Shown here: positions 6,271 through 14,395 of the stretch, piece after piece
Position numbering within the stretch: position 1 is the stretch's first letter
Layout: every line of letters begins with the position of its first letter
NCBI RefSeq assembly: GCF_001441535.1
Contig: NZ_LMAU01000001.1
Coordinates: forward strand, 434,001-498,000
Source of the DNA: Tsuneonella troitsensis
Lineage (GTDB): Bacteria > Pseudomonadota > Alphaproteobacteria > Sphingomonadales > Sphingomonadaceae
Reading direction: 5' to 3'
DNA length: 64,000 nucleotides
The notes under the pieces: generated by a model
The model's database searches: none
Seen by the model: only the letters and a program-made list of their open reading frames with translations
Told to the model about the DNA's origin: nothing
Made by a program: the position numbers and the translations under genes

Positions 6271-8748
6271 TTAATTGCGCGCGGCGCCGCTGAGCGGATC
6301 GACCCGCATCGCCGCTGCGGCCAGCGTCTCCGCTTCGAGCACCAATTCGTCGTCGATGGCCCCTTGGGGCATCGCCTCGCGCCCGATCAGTGTCATCACC
6401 GGAACGGCCAGCGGACTCACGCGGTCGAGTTCGACATGGACCACCTCATCCGCGGCCCGGTCCAGCAGGTCGCCCAACCGGCCGACGTCGGTCATCCGGG
6501 TGCGCGCATCGGCCCATGCGGCTTCCAAAAGGACGTGGTCGGGTTCGTATTTCCGCAGGACATCGTAGATCAGGTCGGTGGAGAAGGTGACCTGCTTGCC
6601 TGTTTTTCGCTTGCCCGGGTGCTGTCGCTCCACCAGCCCACCGATCACGGCCACTTCGCGGAACGCGCGCCGCAGCAGGTGCGAGTTCTGCACCCAGTCG
6701 ACGAATTCGTCCTGCAGAATATCGGGCGATAGTAGTGGCACCGGGTCCGCGACCGGCTTCATGCCCCATACCGCCAGACAGTAATCGTTGGCATTGAAGC
6801 CCAGCGGCATCAGGCCGCGGTCCTCCATCCGCTTGGTGATTAGCATTCCCAGCGACTGGTTCGCGTTCCACCCGATGAAGGTGTAATAGACCGTGTAGTG
6901 CTTGCGCGCGTGCGGGAAGCTTTCGACCAGCAAGGTATCGGGCCCCGGCATCTGTGAACGCCAGTCCTGCACCTCCAGCCATTCCCGCACATCGTCGGGA
7001 AACCGCGCCCAGCTGGTGCGATCGACCAGCATTTCGCGCACCCGAGTCGCCAGGTGCGTCGTAAGCGGAAGCCGCTGACCGCCGTAGCTGGGGATCATCG
7101 CCGCCTTACTAGATGCGCGGACGGTCAGCTCCATGTCGCGGATCCGCTCGACCTCGAGATTGATGCCGGCGAACTGGAATGTATCGCCGGGGCTCAGGCT
7201 TGCGGCGAACCTTTCCTCGACCTTGCCCAGCGACCGGCCGTTCTTGAAGCGGACGTCCAGCATTTCGCTGTCGACGATGATACCGGCGTTGAGCCGATGG
7301 CGTGCGGCATGTTCGGGGTGGGTGAGGCGCCACACGCCATCGCGGTCCTTCACGATGCGCCGGAACTTGTCGTAGGCCTTCAGCGCGTATCCACCGGTCG
7401 CAACGAACGTCAGCACGCGCTCCCAGGTCGGTGGATCGACCCAAGCATAGGCGAGGCTAGATCGGACTTCGGCGAGCAACGCGCCTTCGTCGAACGGGCC
7501 GGCGCACGCGCAGGCCATCACGTGTTGAGCCAGCACGTCGAGCCCGCCGGGCCGGAAGTCCTCGCCGTCCCTCTGGCCCTCGTCGACAGCATCCTTGGCA
7601 GCGGTCGCTTCGAGGAACTCGAACCGGTTTCCGGGCACGAGGATCGCACGACTGGGGCAATCGAGTCGGTGGTTTGCCCGGCCGATGCGTTGCAACAGAC
7701 GGCTCGATCCCTTGGGCGCACCCATCTGCACGACAAGATCGATATCGCCCCAGTCGATGCCGAGGTCGAGGCTGGCAGTTGCCACCAGAGCCCGCAACTC
7801 GCCCCGCGCCATTGCTCCTTCGACTTTACGCCGCGCCTCCTTCGACAGCGATCCGTGATGAACCCCGATCGGCAGCGTTTCTTCGTTCACGTTCCAAAGG
7901 TTCTGGAAGACGTATTCGGCTAGGAAGCGCGTGTTGGTGAAGATCAGCGTGGTGCGGTTCCGTTTGATCTCTTCGTAGAGCTGCGGGATCGCCCAAGTCG
8001 CCGCATGACCGCCCCATGGCACCCGCTCTTCGTCCGGCAGCAGGATCTCCACTTCGGCCGGTGCGCCCGGCTCGCCCTCGATGAGCGATACCGTGTCGAT
8101 ATCGCCGAACGGCGCCAGCCATTCGCGAAAGCCTTCGGGATTGGCGAGCGTGGCCGACAAGGCGGCGCGTTCCATTTCGGGCGCAATCGCCTGCAAGCGG
8201 CTCAAGGCCAGGGCCAATAGGTCGCCGCGCTTGCCGGTGGCGAAGGCGTGCACTTCATCGATCACCACCCGCTTCAGTCCGGCAAACAGCGTGAAACTGT
8301 CGGGATAGCTCAGCAGGAGCGACAGCGATTCGGGCGTCGTAAGCAGGACGTGCGGAGGCTTCGTTCGCTGGCGCTTCTTGCGATCTGACGGCGTATCGCC
8401 GCTCCGGGTCTCGATCCGGATGGGCAAACCCATCTCTTGGACCGGAGTAACGAGGTTCCGCTGTACGTCATGCGCCAGCGCCTTGAGCGGGCTGACGTAG
8501 AGCGTATGCAGGCCTTCAGGCGGCACCGCATTATCCAGTCGCGAAGGGCAGAACGCCTCTAGGGTGGGCAGGAATCCTGCCAGCGTCTTGCCCGCGCCCG
8601 TATCCGCGACCAGCAGCGTGTGCTGCCCGCGATCGCTGGCGGAAAGCATCTCGGCCTGATGGCGACGAACACGCCAGCCCCGGCCTGCAAACCAGCCTTC
8701 GATCTCGGCCGGGACCGCTGATAGGGAGGGAGGCTGAGGAACGCTCAT
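6271..8748 (-). CDS. Lhr-type, ligase-associated DEXH-box helicase
   Basis: The frame is open beyond 8748, but the ATG there gives MSVPQPPSLSAVPAEIEGWF, the typical start for the family, and 825 residues, its usual length. Walker A ADTGAGKT is at 48-55, the DEVH box at 164-167, motif III SATLANP and motif VI QRIGRANHR further on. The large C-terminal part matches Lhr-core helicases described as associated with ATP-dependent ligases in DNA repair. No ligase, exonuclease or pdeM-like phosphoesterase lies next to it here. It is last in a minus-strand run starting with mipZ and follows the DUF1989 gene by 68 bp. Confidence 0.9.
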   Translation of the reverse strand: MSVPQPPSLSAVPAEIEGWFAGRGWRVRRHQAEMLSASDRGQHTLLVADTGAGKTLAGFLPTLEAFCPSRLDNAVPPEGLHTLYVSPLKALAHDVQRNLVTPVQEMGLPIRIETRSGDTPSDRKKRQRTKPPHVLLTTPESLSLLLSYPDSFTLFAGLKRVVIDEVHAFATGKRGDLLALALSRLQAIAPEMERAALSATLANPEGFREWLAPFGDIDTVSLIEGEPGAPAEVEILLPDEERVPWGGHAATWAIPQLYEEIKRNRTTLIFTNTRFLAEYVFQNLWNVNEETLPIGVHHGSLSKEARRKVEGAMARGELRALVATASLDLGIDWGDIDLVVQMGAPKGSSRLLQRIGRANHRLDCPSRAILVPGNRFEFLEATAAKDAVDEGQRDGEDFRPGGLDVLAQHVMACACAGPFDEGALLAEVRSSLAYAWVDPPTWERVLTFVATGGYALKAYDKFRRIVKDRDGVWRLTHPEHAARHRLNAGIIVDSEMLDVRFKNGRSLGKVEERFAASLSPGDTFQFAGINLEVERIRDMELTVRASSKAAMIPSYGGQRLPLTTHLATRVREMLVDRTSWARFPDDVREWLEVQDWRSQMPGPDTLLVESFPHARKHYTVYYTFIGWNANQSLGMLITKRMEDRGLMPLGFNANDYCLAVWGMKPVADPVPLLSPDILQDEFVDWVQNSHLLRRAFREVAVIGGLVERQHPGKRKTGKQVTFSTDLIYDVLRKYEPDHVLLEAAWADARTRMTDVGRLGDLLDRAADEVVHVELDRVSPLAVPVMTLIGREAMPQGAIDDELVLEAETLAAAAMRVDPLSGAARN

Positions 8749-8816
8749 CTCAGGTGCAAAGCACGCCCATCCGGAAAGCTCCATAGGGTGCGCTGCTTTA
8801 GACCTCGCGACAGCGC

Positions 8817-9413
8817 CTAATCGTTGGGCTGATTGCCCTCGATCTCGAAATGGATGGGTTTGAAGCTGCCTCCGTTCGAAGCATAGGCGGAACACGCCGT
8901 AAGGCCGACGACAAGGTCCATCGCCGCCCGCAGCCGGATATAGGAACCTGCCGTGCTGATCGGCGGATCCACACGTATGCTGCCGTCCGGTGCCACCGGA
9001 ACGTTCATGAACACGTTGAACGCGCACGGGATCGCGTCGGGCTCGATACCAAAGGGAAGCAGTGCATCGGCCAGGTTTCCGAAGCATCCGCGATGGACCG
9101 GGTGCTCAGGGTAGAAATGACGGAACGTCGCTTCGCTGCACGGTGTGAGGAGGAAGTCATGGCAGCCCACCGTATCCTCCACGATCTCCAGCATCACCCG
9201 GGATCGGTTGGACCAGAGCCGATGGCCGGTCGTGATCCGCAGCGTCTCCTCATAATCGAAAGTGCGCCCGTTGGAGATCGCCTCGCGCACGTCGTCTGCG
9301 GCGAAAGCGACCAGATCGCTGACCTGTTGGCCAATCGGATCTATCACGCGCAGGGTGTCCCCTGCCGCCATCCTGAAAGCGGTGCCGCTTCTTGGCGGTA
9401 TTTCCAACGTCAC
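8817..9413 (-). CDS. DUF1989 / urea carboxylase-associated family protein
   Basis: Starting at the GTG at 9411-9413, which overlaps the upstream stop (GTGA), it has 198 residues, about the full domain length. Conserved DUF1989 features are visible: VGCHDFLLTPC (Cys84, His85, Cys92), HRGCFGNLADAL (His107, Cys110), FNVFMNVPV near 132-140 and LRAAMDLVVGLTAC near 161-174. The cysteine/histidine set could bind metal. Family knowledge: the paired DUF1989 proteins once called UAAP1/UAAP2 form carboxyguanidine deiminase (CgdAB), so an action on a guanidino or amidino substrate is plausible. Here there is one DUF1989 protein and no urea/guanidine carboxylase, so the substrate is unknown. Translation is coupled to the YcgG gene. 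Confidence 0.85.
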   Translation of the reverse strand: MTLEIPPRSGTAFRMAAGDTLRVIDPIGQQVSDLVAFAADDVREAISNGRTFDYEETLRITTGHRLWSNRSRVMLEIVEDTVGCHDFLLTPCSEATFRHFYPEHPVHRGCFGNLADALLPFGIEPDAIPCAFNVFMNVPVAPDGSIRVDPPISTAGSYIRLRAAMDLVVGLTACSAYASNGGSFKPIHFEIEGNQPND

Positions 9414-10099
9414 GCGGCTTCTTCCAGCCGCTTGTCGCGGAACGGACACTGCCATCCCTTTTCGATCACGCGCCCGCTGTACTGGCGCGCTTCGCTCGCA
9501 TCGCCGTGACGCGAAAGCATCGGGTTGATCGAGCCGGCCAGTTCGACGTCGCGTTCGAGAATGCGCTCACGCATCCGTTCGTATTTTCCTTCCTCGCGCA
9601 GCGTTTCGAACTGGGCGTGGAGGTTGAATACCAGGGTGGGGCGGGGAAAGCGGCGAGCCGGGCGAGAGGCGCTGGGGTGCAGGCCCACGACGAAGAAGGC
9701 CTCGCCCCCGAAGCTCAATGAGAAATGCGGATCGTCGGGGTCCGCGCTAACCCGGTGATCGTAAGGCTGGCCGAGCCAGTGATCCTTGTCCGCGAACGAC
9801 TGAATGCGCTCCCACATCAGGCGCTCGAAAGTCCGCTCGTCGAGGTCGTCGGGCCCCGAAAAGACCACGGCAAGGCTGCGGAGCCCTTTGGGATCCTCAC
9901 GATAGCCGCGCGCCCATTCCATCAACTCACGATGGATCCGAACGTCGTCCCAGCCGCTCGAGAGGCTGTGGCAGACGAGGGTCTTGAGTGTCCCGCGCGC
10001 GAGAGCCGACTTGGCGCCCACGCAGGGAAACTCCGGCGCAACGATGCGCTCACGCAATTCTTCTTCGCCCGCGGTGCGGGTGTGTTCGTCCACGAACAT
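9410..10099 (-). CDS. YqcI/YcgG family protein, GntA-like heme-dependent N-hydroxylase
   Basis: The ATG at 10099 is chosen because GGAGA lies 9-10 bases upstream; a longer frame from 10135 would put that site inside the gene. The protein has 229 residues with family signatures: EFPCVGAKSAL (FPC at 24-26), FFVVGLHPSASRPARRF, PTLVFNLHAQFETLREEGKY and a closing region with CPFRDKRLEE. Characterised members (GntA of guanitoxin, RohS of azomycin biosynthesis) are heme enzymes that oxidise guanidino or amino-imidazoline nitrogen. An N-oxygenase role is therefore inferred; the substrate is unknown. Its stop overlaps the DUF1989 start. Two upstream elements, a direct repeat pair and a hairpin over the ribosome site, suggest its own control. 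Confidence 0.83.
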   Translation of the reverse strand: MFVDEHTRTAGEEELRERIVAPEFPCVGAKSALARGTLKTLVCHSLSSGWDDVRIHRELMEWARGYREDPKGLRSLAVVFSGPDDLDERTFERLMWERIQSFADKDHWLGQPYDHRVSADPDDPHFSLSFGGEAFFVVGLHPSASRPARRFPRPTLVFNLHAQFETLREEGKYERMRERILERDVELAGSINPMLSRHGDASEARQYSGRVIEKGWQCPFRDKRLEEAA

Positions 10100-10106
10100 C
10101 GTGTTC

Positions 10107-10130
10107 AGTCTCCTGTGAACAATGGAGACT
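10107..10130 (-). promoter_or_regulatory. Hairpin covering the ribosome-binding site of the YcgG gene
   Basis: On the transcript, AGTCTCC is followed by a 10-base loop and GGAGACT, a perfect 7-bp stem. The second arm contains the GGAGA ribosome site of the gene starting at 10099. A folded stem would block translation, so this could be a thermometer, a ligand- or protein-sensitive switch, or a coupling device. Seen in the sequence; function inferred. Confidence 0.5.
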
Positions 10131-10133
10131 CGC

Positions 10134-10162
10134 AACCCGACCGGTAGGTTCCAAACCCGACC
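10134..10162. repeat. Two 9-bp direct repeats 20 bp apart
   Basis: AACCCGACC occurs at 10134-10142 and again at 10154-10162. The 20-bp period is close to two helical turns, as expected for a regulator binding side by side upstream of the YcgG/DUF1989 pair. The 111-bp gap after the phosphomannomutase stop also has room for a promoter and contains a small stem (GTCCG/CGGAC, 10180-10200 region). Confidence 0.45.
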
Positions 10163-10210
10163 AGTTGTTAAGTTGCACGCGGTCCGTTGCCGCGGACAGG
10201 TCCGCCGGGC

Positions 10211-11614
10211 TCAATGGCCGGCCTGTGGCTTCCGCTCGAGGCCGGATGCGGCAAGCTGCTTGTCTATCTGCGCCAAGAGCCGGGCCAGTCCGGCCTCGGT
10301 CTTGCTTTCGGCACGGGCGACCAACACGTCCTGCGTGTTGGATGCACGCAGCAGCCACCAGCCGTCGGGGGTCGAGACACGCACGCCGTCGGTCCCGTCA
10401 ACCTCCAGCGGCGATTCGGCCAATCGCGCCTTGATCTCGTCGATCGCGGCGAACTTGCGTGTCTCATCCACTTGGAAGCGCAGCTCGGGCGTGTTGATCA
10501 TTGCGGGCATTTCGCTGCGTAGCCGGGTGACCGACTTGCCCAGCCGCACCGACGCGGCGATCAGTCGAACGGCGGCATAGAGCGCATCGTCGAAGCCGTA
10601 ATACGTGTCGGCAAAGAACACGTGGCCGCTCATCTCGCCGGCGAGCGGCGCGCCAATCTCCTTCATTTTGGACTTAATCAGGCTGTGCCCGGTCTTCCAC
10701 ATCATCGGTCTGCCACCGAGTTCGGCGACGCGTTCGAATAGCGCCCCGCTGGCCTTCACATCGGCGATGACCGGCGCGCCGGGCATTCTTGCGAGCAAGT
10801 CCTCGGCGAAGATCATGAGCAGCTGATCTCCCCAGATGACCCGGCCTTCACCGTCGATCGCGCCGATCCGGTCGCCATCGCCATCGAAAGCCACTCCGAA
10901 GTCGAGCTTCCTTGCCGCGACAAGTCGCTGCAGATCAACGAGATTTTCGGGAACGGTAGGATCAGGATGATGATTGGGAAACGACCCATCGATTTCGGTA
11001 TAGAGAAGGTGATGCTCCCCTGGGAGCCGGGCGGCCAGCGCCTCGAGCGCGGGGCCGGCAGCACCGTTGCCCGCATCCCAACCGATACGAAGACCGCCCA
11101 GCACATCCCGGTCCAGCCCGTCCAGAGGTTCGAGCAGCCGCTCGACGTACTCCTCGAAAATCGCGCGCGTGGAGACTTCGCCCAGCCCGTCGAGCCAGTC
11201 TCCGGTCGCGGCACGTCGGCCAAGTTCGGCTATGTCCTGACCGAAGAACGGGCGGCCGCGAAATACCATCTTGAAGCCGTTGTAATTGGCGGGATTGTGG
11301 CTGCCAGTTATCTGAATGCCGCCATCTACATCGTCGGCTGAAGCCTCGGCGTAGTACAGCATCGGCGTGGGCCCGATTCCGATCCGCACGACGTCGCAAC
11401 CACTGCCGGTAAGGCCTTCGATCAGCGCGTGTTCGAGCATCGGGCTGCTGATCCGCCCGTCGTAACCGACCGCCACGGTCTTGCCGCCGGCCTCGCGAAG
11501 CATGCTGGCAAACCCCCGACCGATCGCGCGCGCATCGTCTGCGCCGAGTGTCTCTCCGATGATGCCACGAATGTCGTATTCACGCAGCGTCGTAGGATGA
11601 AAATGATGGTTCAC
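10211..11614 (-). CDS. Phosphomannomutase/phosphoglucomutase
   Basis: About 467 residues, AlgC-type alpha-D-phosphohexomutase. It interconverts hexose-6-phosphate and hexose-1-phosphate for GDP-mannose or UDP-glucose supply. The catalytic phosphoserine loop is TGSHNPANYNGFK (Ser near 105), the metal loop DGDGDR near 244-249, the sugar-binding GEMSGHVFF further on, and the fourth-domain phosphate site RASNTQDVLVARAE near the end. Start is uncertain: a GTG at 11614 has GAAGG 8 bases upstream and gives the usual N-terminus before LREYDIRG; a TTG at 11629 would overlap the previous stop as TTGA. It is third in the mipZ run. Confidence 0.94.
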   Translation of the reverse strand: MNHHFHPTTLREYDIRGIIGETLGADDARAIGRGFASMLREAGGKTVAVGYDGRISSPMLEHALIEGLTGSGCDVVRIGIGPTPMLYYAEASADDVDGGIQITGSHNPANYNGFKMVFRGRPFFGQDIAELGRRAATGDWLDGLGEVSTRAIFEEYVERLLEPLDGLDRDVLGGLRIGWDAGNGAAGPALEALAARLPGEHHLLYTEIDGSFPNHHPDPTVPENLVDLQRLVAARKLDFGVAFDGDGDRIGAIDGEGRVIWGDQLLMIFAEDLLARMPGAPVIADVKASGALFERVAELGGRPMMWKTGHSLIKSKMKEIGAPLAGEMSGHVFFADTYYGFDDALYAAVRLIAASVRLGKSVTRLRSEMPAMINTPELRFQVDETRKFAAIDEIKARLAESPLEVDGTDGVRVSTPDGWWLLRASNTQDVLVARAESKTEAGLARLLAQIDKQLAASGLERKPQAGH

Positions 11615-11625
11615 GAAAATAGCCT

Positions 11626-11913
11626 TCAATCGGTTTGATCGAGGTCCGACAGCAGTAGATCGCGGGCGGCGTTCGCCTCGTGCACCTTGGCGTCGCTGCC
11701 GCCCCGGTCAGGGTGGACCGCGGCGATCCGCTGGCGATGGGCCTTGATCACGTCCTCGCGCGAATAGCTGTCCGGCAGTCCGAGCAGCTTTCGCGCTTCG
11801 AACGTGGCCAGGCCGCGGGTCGGTTTTGCCGTCAGGTAATCCCAGGGCCAGCGACCGAATGCGACGCGCCAACCGAATGCGACAAGCGCGACGATGAGCA
11901 GTATCTTGACCAT
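11626..11913 (-). CDS. Membrane-anchored mini J-domain protein
   Basis: 95 residues. One N-terminal membrane helix (about 2-19) is followed by a short linker and a J-domain with the HPD triad at 67-69 in IAAVHPDRGGSDAKVHEANA. J-domains stimulate the ATPase of DnaK-type chaperones. The membrane-helix-plus-J layout resembles Tim14/Pam18-like proteins. It lies 23 bp after mipZ and ends at the start of the phosphomannomutase gene, so all three are probably co-transcribed. The partner and client are unknown. Confidence 0.85.
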   Translation of the reverse strand: MVKILLIVALVAFGWRVAFGRWPWDYLTAKPTRGLATFEARKLLGLPDSYSREDVIKAHRQRIAAVHPDRGGSDAKVHEANAARDLLLSDLDQTD

Positions 11914-11936
11914 GGGCGCGTGGGCTAGCGCCTAAG

Positions 11937-12743
11937 TCAGGCGAGCGCCAGTTCGGCCTCGCGATGCGCCGCGGCCGGTAGGTTGAGCGCGGCGACAAGG
12001 CTGCGCAGCTCCTGCCGGGCTACCAGGTGACTGGTGCCGAGCTCGCCCAGGTGACCCTTGTCGAGCAGCGTCAATCCGCTGGGAAAAAGCTCGCGGTAGA
12101 TCACGCGCTCGGACAGGCCGCTGGCAACGCGGAAACCGACGCGCTTCGACAGTTCGCGCAACGCTTGCTCGATGCGCGCCATGTTGCGTGCCTCGACGTG
12201 GCCGGTGCGATTGCGCACCACGATCCAGTCCATTTCGCGCCGACCCTGTTCGAGCTGGGTACGGCTGCGCTTGATCCGCGCTTCCCAGATGAGTTCGGCG
12301 TAGAACGACAGCTTACGCACCTTGAAGGTCTCGGCATCGACCTGCCCGATAAGGTCGAAATCGACGAAGCTGTCGTTGAGCGGCGTGACCAGCGTATCGG
12401 CTTCCGTCGCCGAGTGCCGCGCAAGGGGATCGTCGCGACCCGGGGTATCGAACACCACGAAGTCGCACCCCTCGCCGATGGTCGCGGTCAACGCTTCGAG
12501 CTCCTCGGTCGATCCGCCTTCGAATACCTCGAACTGCGCGGTCGGCAAATCGATGCCGCGACGGGCAGCTGTCTCCGCGCGGTTCTCGAGGTAACGGAAC
12601 AGCGTACGTTGACGATGATCGAGGTCGATCGCCGCCACCTTTGCACCGCGATAGGCGAGCGCGACCGCGACGTGCACCGCGGTGGTCGACTTGCCGGTTC
12701 CGCCCTTCTCGTTGGCGAAGACGATACGGTGAGGTCTGGTCAC
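11937..12743 (-). CDS. mipZ: MipZ, ParA-family division-site positioning ATPase
   Basis: 268 residues starting with GTG at 12743. The deviant Walker A motif is KGGTGKST (13-20), and the MipZ-typical segments DTPGRDDPLARHSA and TPLNDSFVDFDLIGQVD follow. MipZ forms a gradient from the ParB-marked cell poles and inhibits FtsZ assembly, placing the division site at midcell (shown in Caulobacter). It is divergent from panC across a 70-bp gap and leads the minus-strand run. Confidence 0.93.
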   Translation of the reverse strand: MTRPHRIVFANEKGGTGKSTTAVHVAVALAYRGAKVAAIDLDHRQRTLFRYLENRAETAARRGIDLPTAQFEVFEGGSTEELEALTATIGEGCDFVVFDTPGRDDPLARHSATEADTLVTPLNDSFVDFDLIGQVDAETFKVRKLSFYAELIWEARIKRSRTQLEQGRREMDWIVVRNRTGHVEARNMARIEQALRELSKRVGFRVASGLSERVIYRELFPSGLTLLDKGHLGELGTSHLVARQELRSLVAALNLPAAAHREAELALA

Positions 12744-12813
12744 GCGTGCAATCCCGTTTGGCCCCGTCTAGGGCGTTGGTCCTGGGCCGAGAATAGCGGA
12801 GGGATCGCACGCC

Positions 12814-13677
12814 GTGCAAACCGCCACCACACTGGAAGTGTTGAGAAGCGCCGTGGACCTGCTGCGGGGCAAGGGCAAGCGCCTGGCGCTGGTCCCGACC
12901 ATGGGCGCGCTGCACGAGGGGCATCTGACGCTCGTGCGAGAGGCGCGAAAGCACGCCGATGCGGTCGCGGTCTCGATCTTCGTGAACCCCAAGCAGTTCG
13001 GTCCGAACGAGGATCTGGATGCCTATCCGCGTCGGATGGCGGCCGATGCCGCACTGCTCGAGGGTGAGGGGGTCGAGTTGCTCTGGGCGCCCGATGTCGG
13101 CGCGATGTACCCGGCGGGCTTTGCGACCAATGTGTCGGTCGGCGGAGTCAGCGACGGACTGTGCGGGGCGGCGCGGCCGGGACATTTCGACGGGGTCGCG
13201 ACGGTGGTGTGCAAGCTCTTCAACCAGGTCCGGCCCGACGTCGCGCTGTTCGGGGAAAAGGACTGGCAGCAGCTCGCCGTGATCCGGCGAATGGCCCGCG
13301 ATCTCGATCTCGTGTTGCCGCACGTCGCTGCGATCATAGGCGTGCCGACCGTTCGCGAAGCCGATGGACTCGCCCTGTCCAGCCGAAACCAGTATCTTTC
13401 GCCCGAAGCGCGCGCGCAGGCGGCGGCCCTGCCAAAGGCGATGCGCCAAGGCATCGAGGCTCTGCTGTCCGGGAGCGCCGTGGCGCCGACGCTGGCCGCG
13501 ATCGAGGCGCATCTGCTGCAGGCCGGGTTCGAGAGTATCGACTACGTGACCCTGGCCGATGCCGAGAGCCTGATGCCGATCGAGGCAACCGAGCCGCGGC
13601 CTGCGCGCCTTCTCGTGGCGGCACGGATCGGCGGCACGCGGCTGATCGACAACATGGCGGTCGAGCCAGCCGAGTAG
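12814..13677 (+). CDS. panC: Pantoate--beta-alanine ligase
   Basis: 287 residues from a GTG at 12814 with CGGAGGG upstream. It joins pantoate and beta-alanine with ATP in pantothenate and CoA synthesis. The N-terminal nucleotide-binding segment is VPTMGALHEGHLTLVREAR (about 28-46), followed by VSIFVNPKQFGPNEDLDAYPR, FGEKDWQQLAVIRRM and ADGLALSSRNQYL, all signature regions. It is a single gene with tRNA-Gly on the opposite strand downstream. Confidence 0.96.
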   Translation: MQTATTLEVLRSAVDLLRGKGKRLALVPTMGALHEGHLTLVREARKHADAVAVSIFVNPKQFGPNEDLDAYPRRMAADAALLEGEGVELLWAPDVGAMYPAGFATNVSVGGVSDGLCGAARPGHFDGVATVVCKLFNQVRPDVALFGEKDWQQLAVIRRMARDLDLVLPHVAAIIGVPTVREADGLALSSRNQYLSPEARAQAAALPKAMRQGIEALLSGSAVAPTLAAIEAHLLQAGFESIDYVTLADAESLMPIEATEPRPARLLVAARIGGTRLIDNMAVEPAE

Positions 13678-13722
13678 CAGGGGTGGTCGGGAAATTCGGG
13701 GAGCTCGAGTCCCGCGGCGGCT

Positions 13723-13796
13723 TGGAGCGGGTAAGGGGAATCGAACCCCTCTAGCTAGCTTGGAAGGCTAGTGCATTACCACTATGCTATACCCGC
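13723..13796 (-). tRNA. tRNA-Gly (anticodon TCC)
   Basis: Read on the minus strand it starts GCGGGTATAGCATAGTGG and ends in TACCCGC with discriminator T and an encoded CCA (13723-13725). The acceptor stem pairs 7 bp. The anticodon stem CTAGC/GCTAG frames the loop CTTCCAA, giving TCC. The T arm GGGGTTCGATTCCCC is intact. Confidence 0.96.
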
Positions 13797-13836
13797 TCGT
13801 TCCGGAGGCGCGCTTGCCATGCCCGGGGCGTCGGCG

Positions 13837-14367
13837 TCAATGCCCCGGAAAGCTCATCAGCGCATCGACTGAAAGTCCGGTCGCTCTCAGACGGTCCGCG
13901 CCGCCCAGATCGGGCAGGTCGATCACGAACAGCGCATCCTCGACGATGGCCCCGGCCATGCGCAGCAATTCGGTCGCGGCCAGGGCGGTGCCGCCGGTCG
14001 CGACCAGATCGTCGACGATCGCGATGCGTTGTCCCGGACGTATCGCGCCCGGATCGATTTCGAGTCGATCCGTGCCGTATTCCAGTTGGTAATCTACCCC
14101 GATCGTCGGCACCGGCAGTTTGCCCGGCTTGCGGACGGGAATGAACCCGACGCCCAGTTCGATCGCGGCCGCCGCGCCGAAGATGAAACCGCGGGCTTCC
14201 ATCCCGGCGATCGCTTCAACTCCGCGGGCTCGTTCGGCGAGGTGGCCCACAGCGGCGCGAAGTCCGTCGCCGTGCGAGATCAGCGTGGTGATGTCGCGAA
14301 AAAGAACGCCCGGTGCCGGGAAGTCCGGCACCGAGCGTACGAGTGCTTTCAGATCGTCAGGGCTCAC
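13837..14367 (-). CDS. apt: Adenine phosphoribosyltransferase
   Basis: A GTG at 14367 gives VSPDDLKALVRSVPDFPAPG and 176 residues, the normal Apt length; the frame is open upstream but that part is arginine-rich shadow of petC. The PRPP-binding motif AIVDDLVATGGTALA and the substrate-loop region IAGMEARGFIFGAA are present. The enzyme salvages adenine to AMP. It lies 28 bp after petC, probably co-transcribed with the bc1 genes, and ends before tRNA-Gly. Confidence 0.94.
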   Translation of the reverse strand: MSPDDLKALVRSVPDFPAPGVLFRDITTLISHGDGLRAAVGHLAERARGVEAIAGMEARGFIFGAAAAIELGVGFIPVRKPGKLPVPTIGVDYQLEYGTDRLEIDPGAIRPGQRIAIVDDLVATGGTALAATELLRMAGAIVEDALFVIDLPDLGGADRLRATGLSVDALMSFPGH

Positions 14368-14395
14368 GCCCTCCGGGTCCCGTCGATGGGTCCGA

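Noticed and set aside
10107-10162. Guanidine-type riboswitch in the YcgG leader
   Set aside because: The ACGR loops of the mini-ykkC class and the other known guanidine motifs are not visible; kept only as an unassigned hairpin and repeat.
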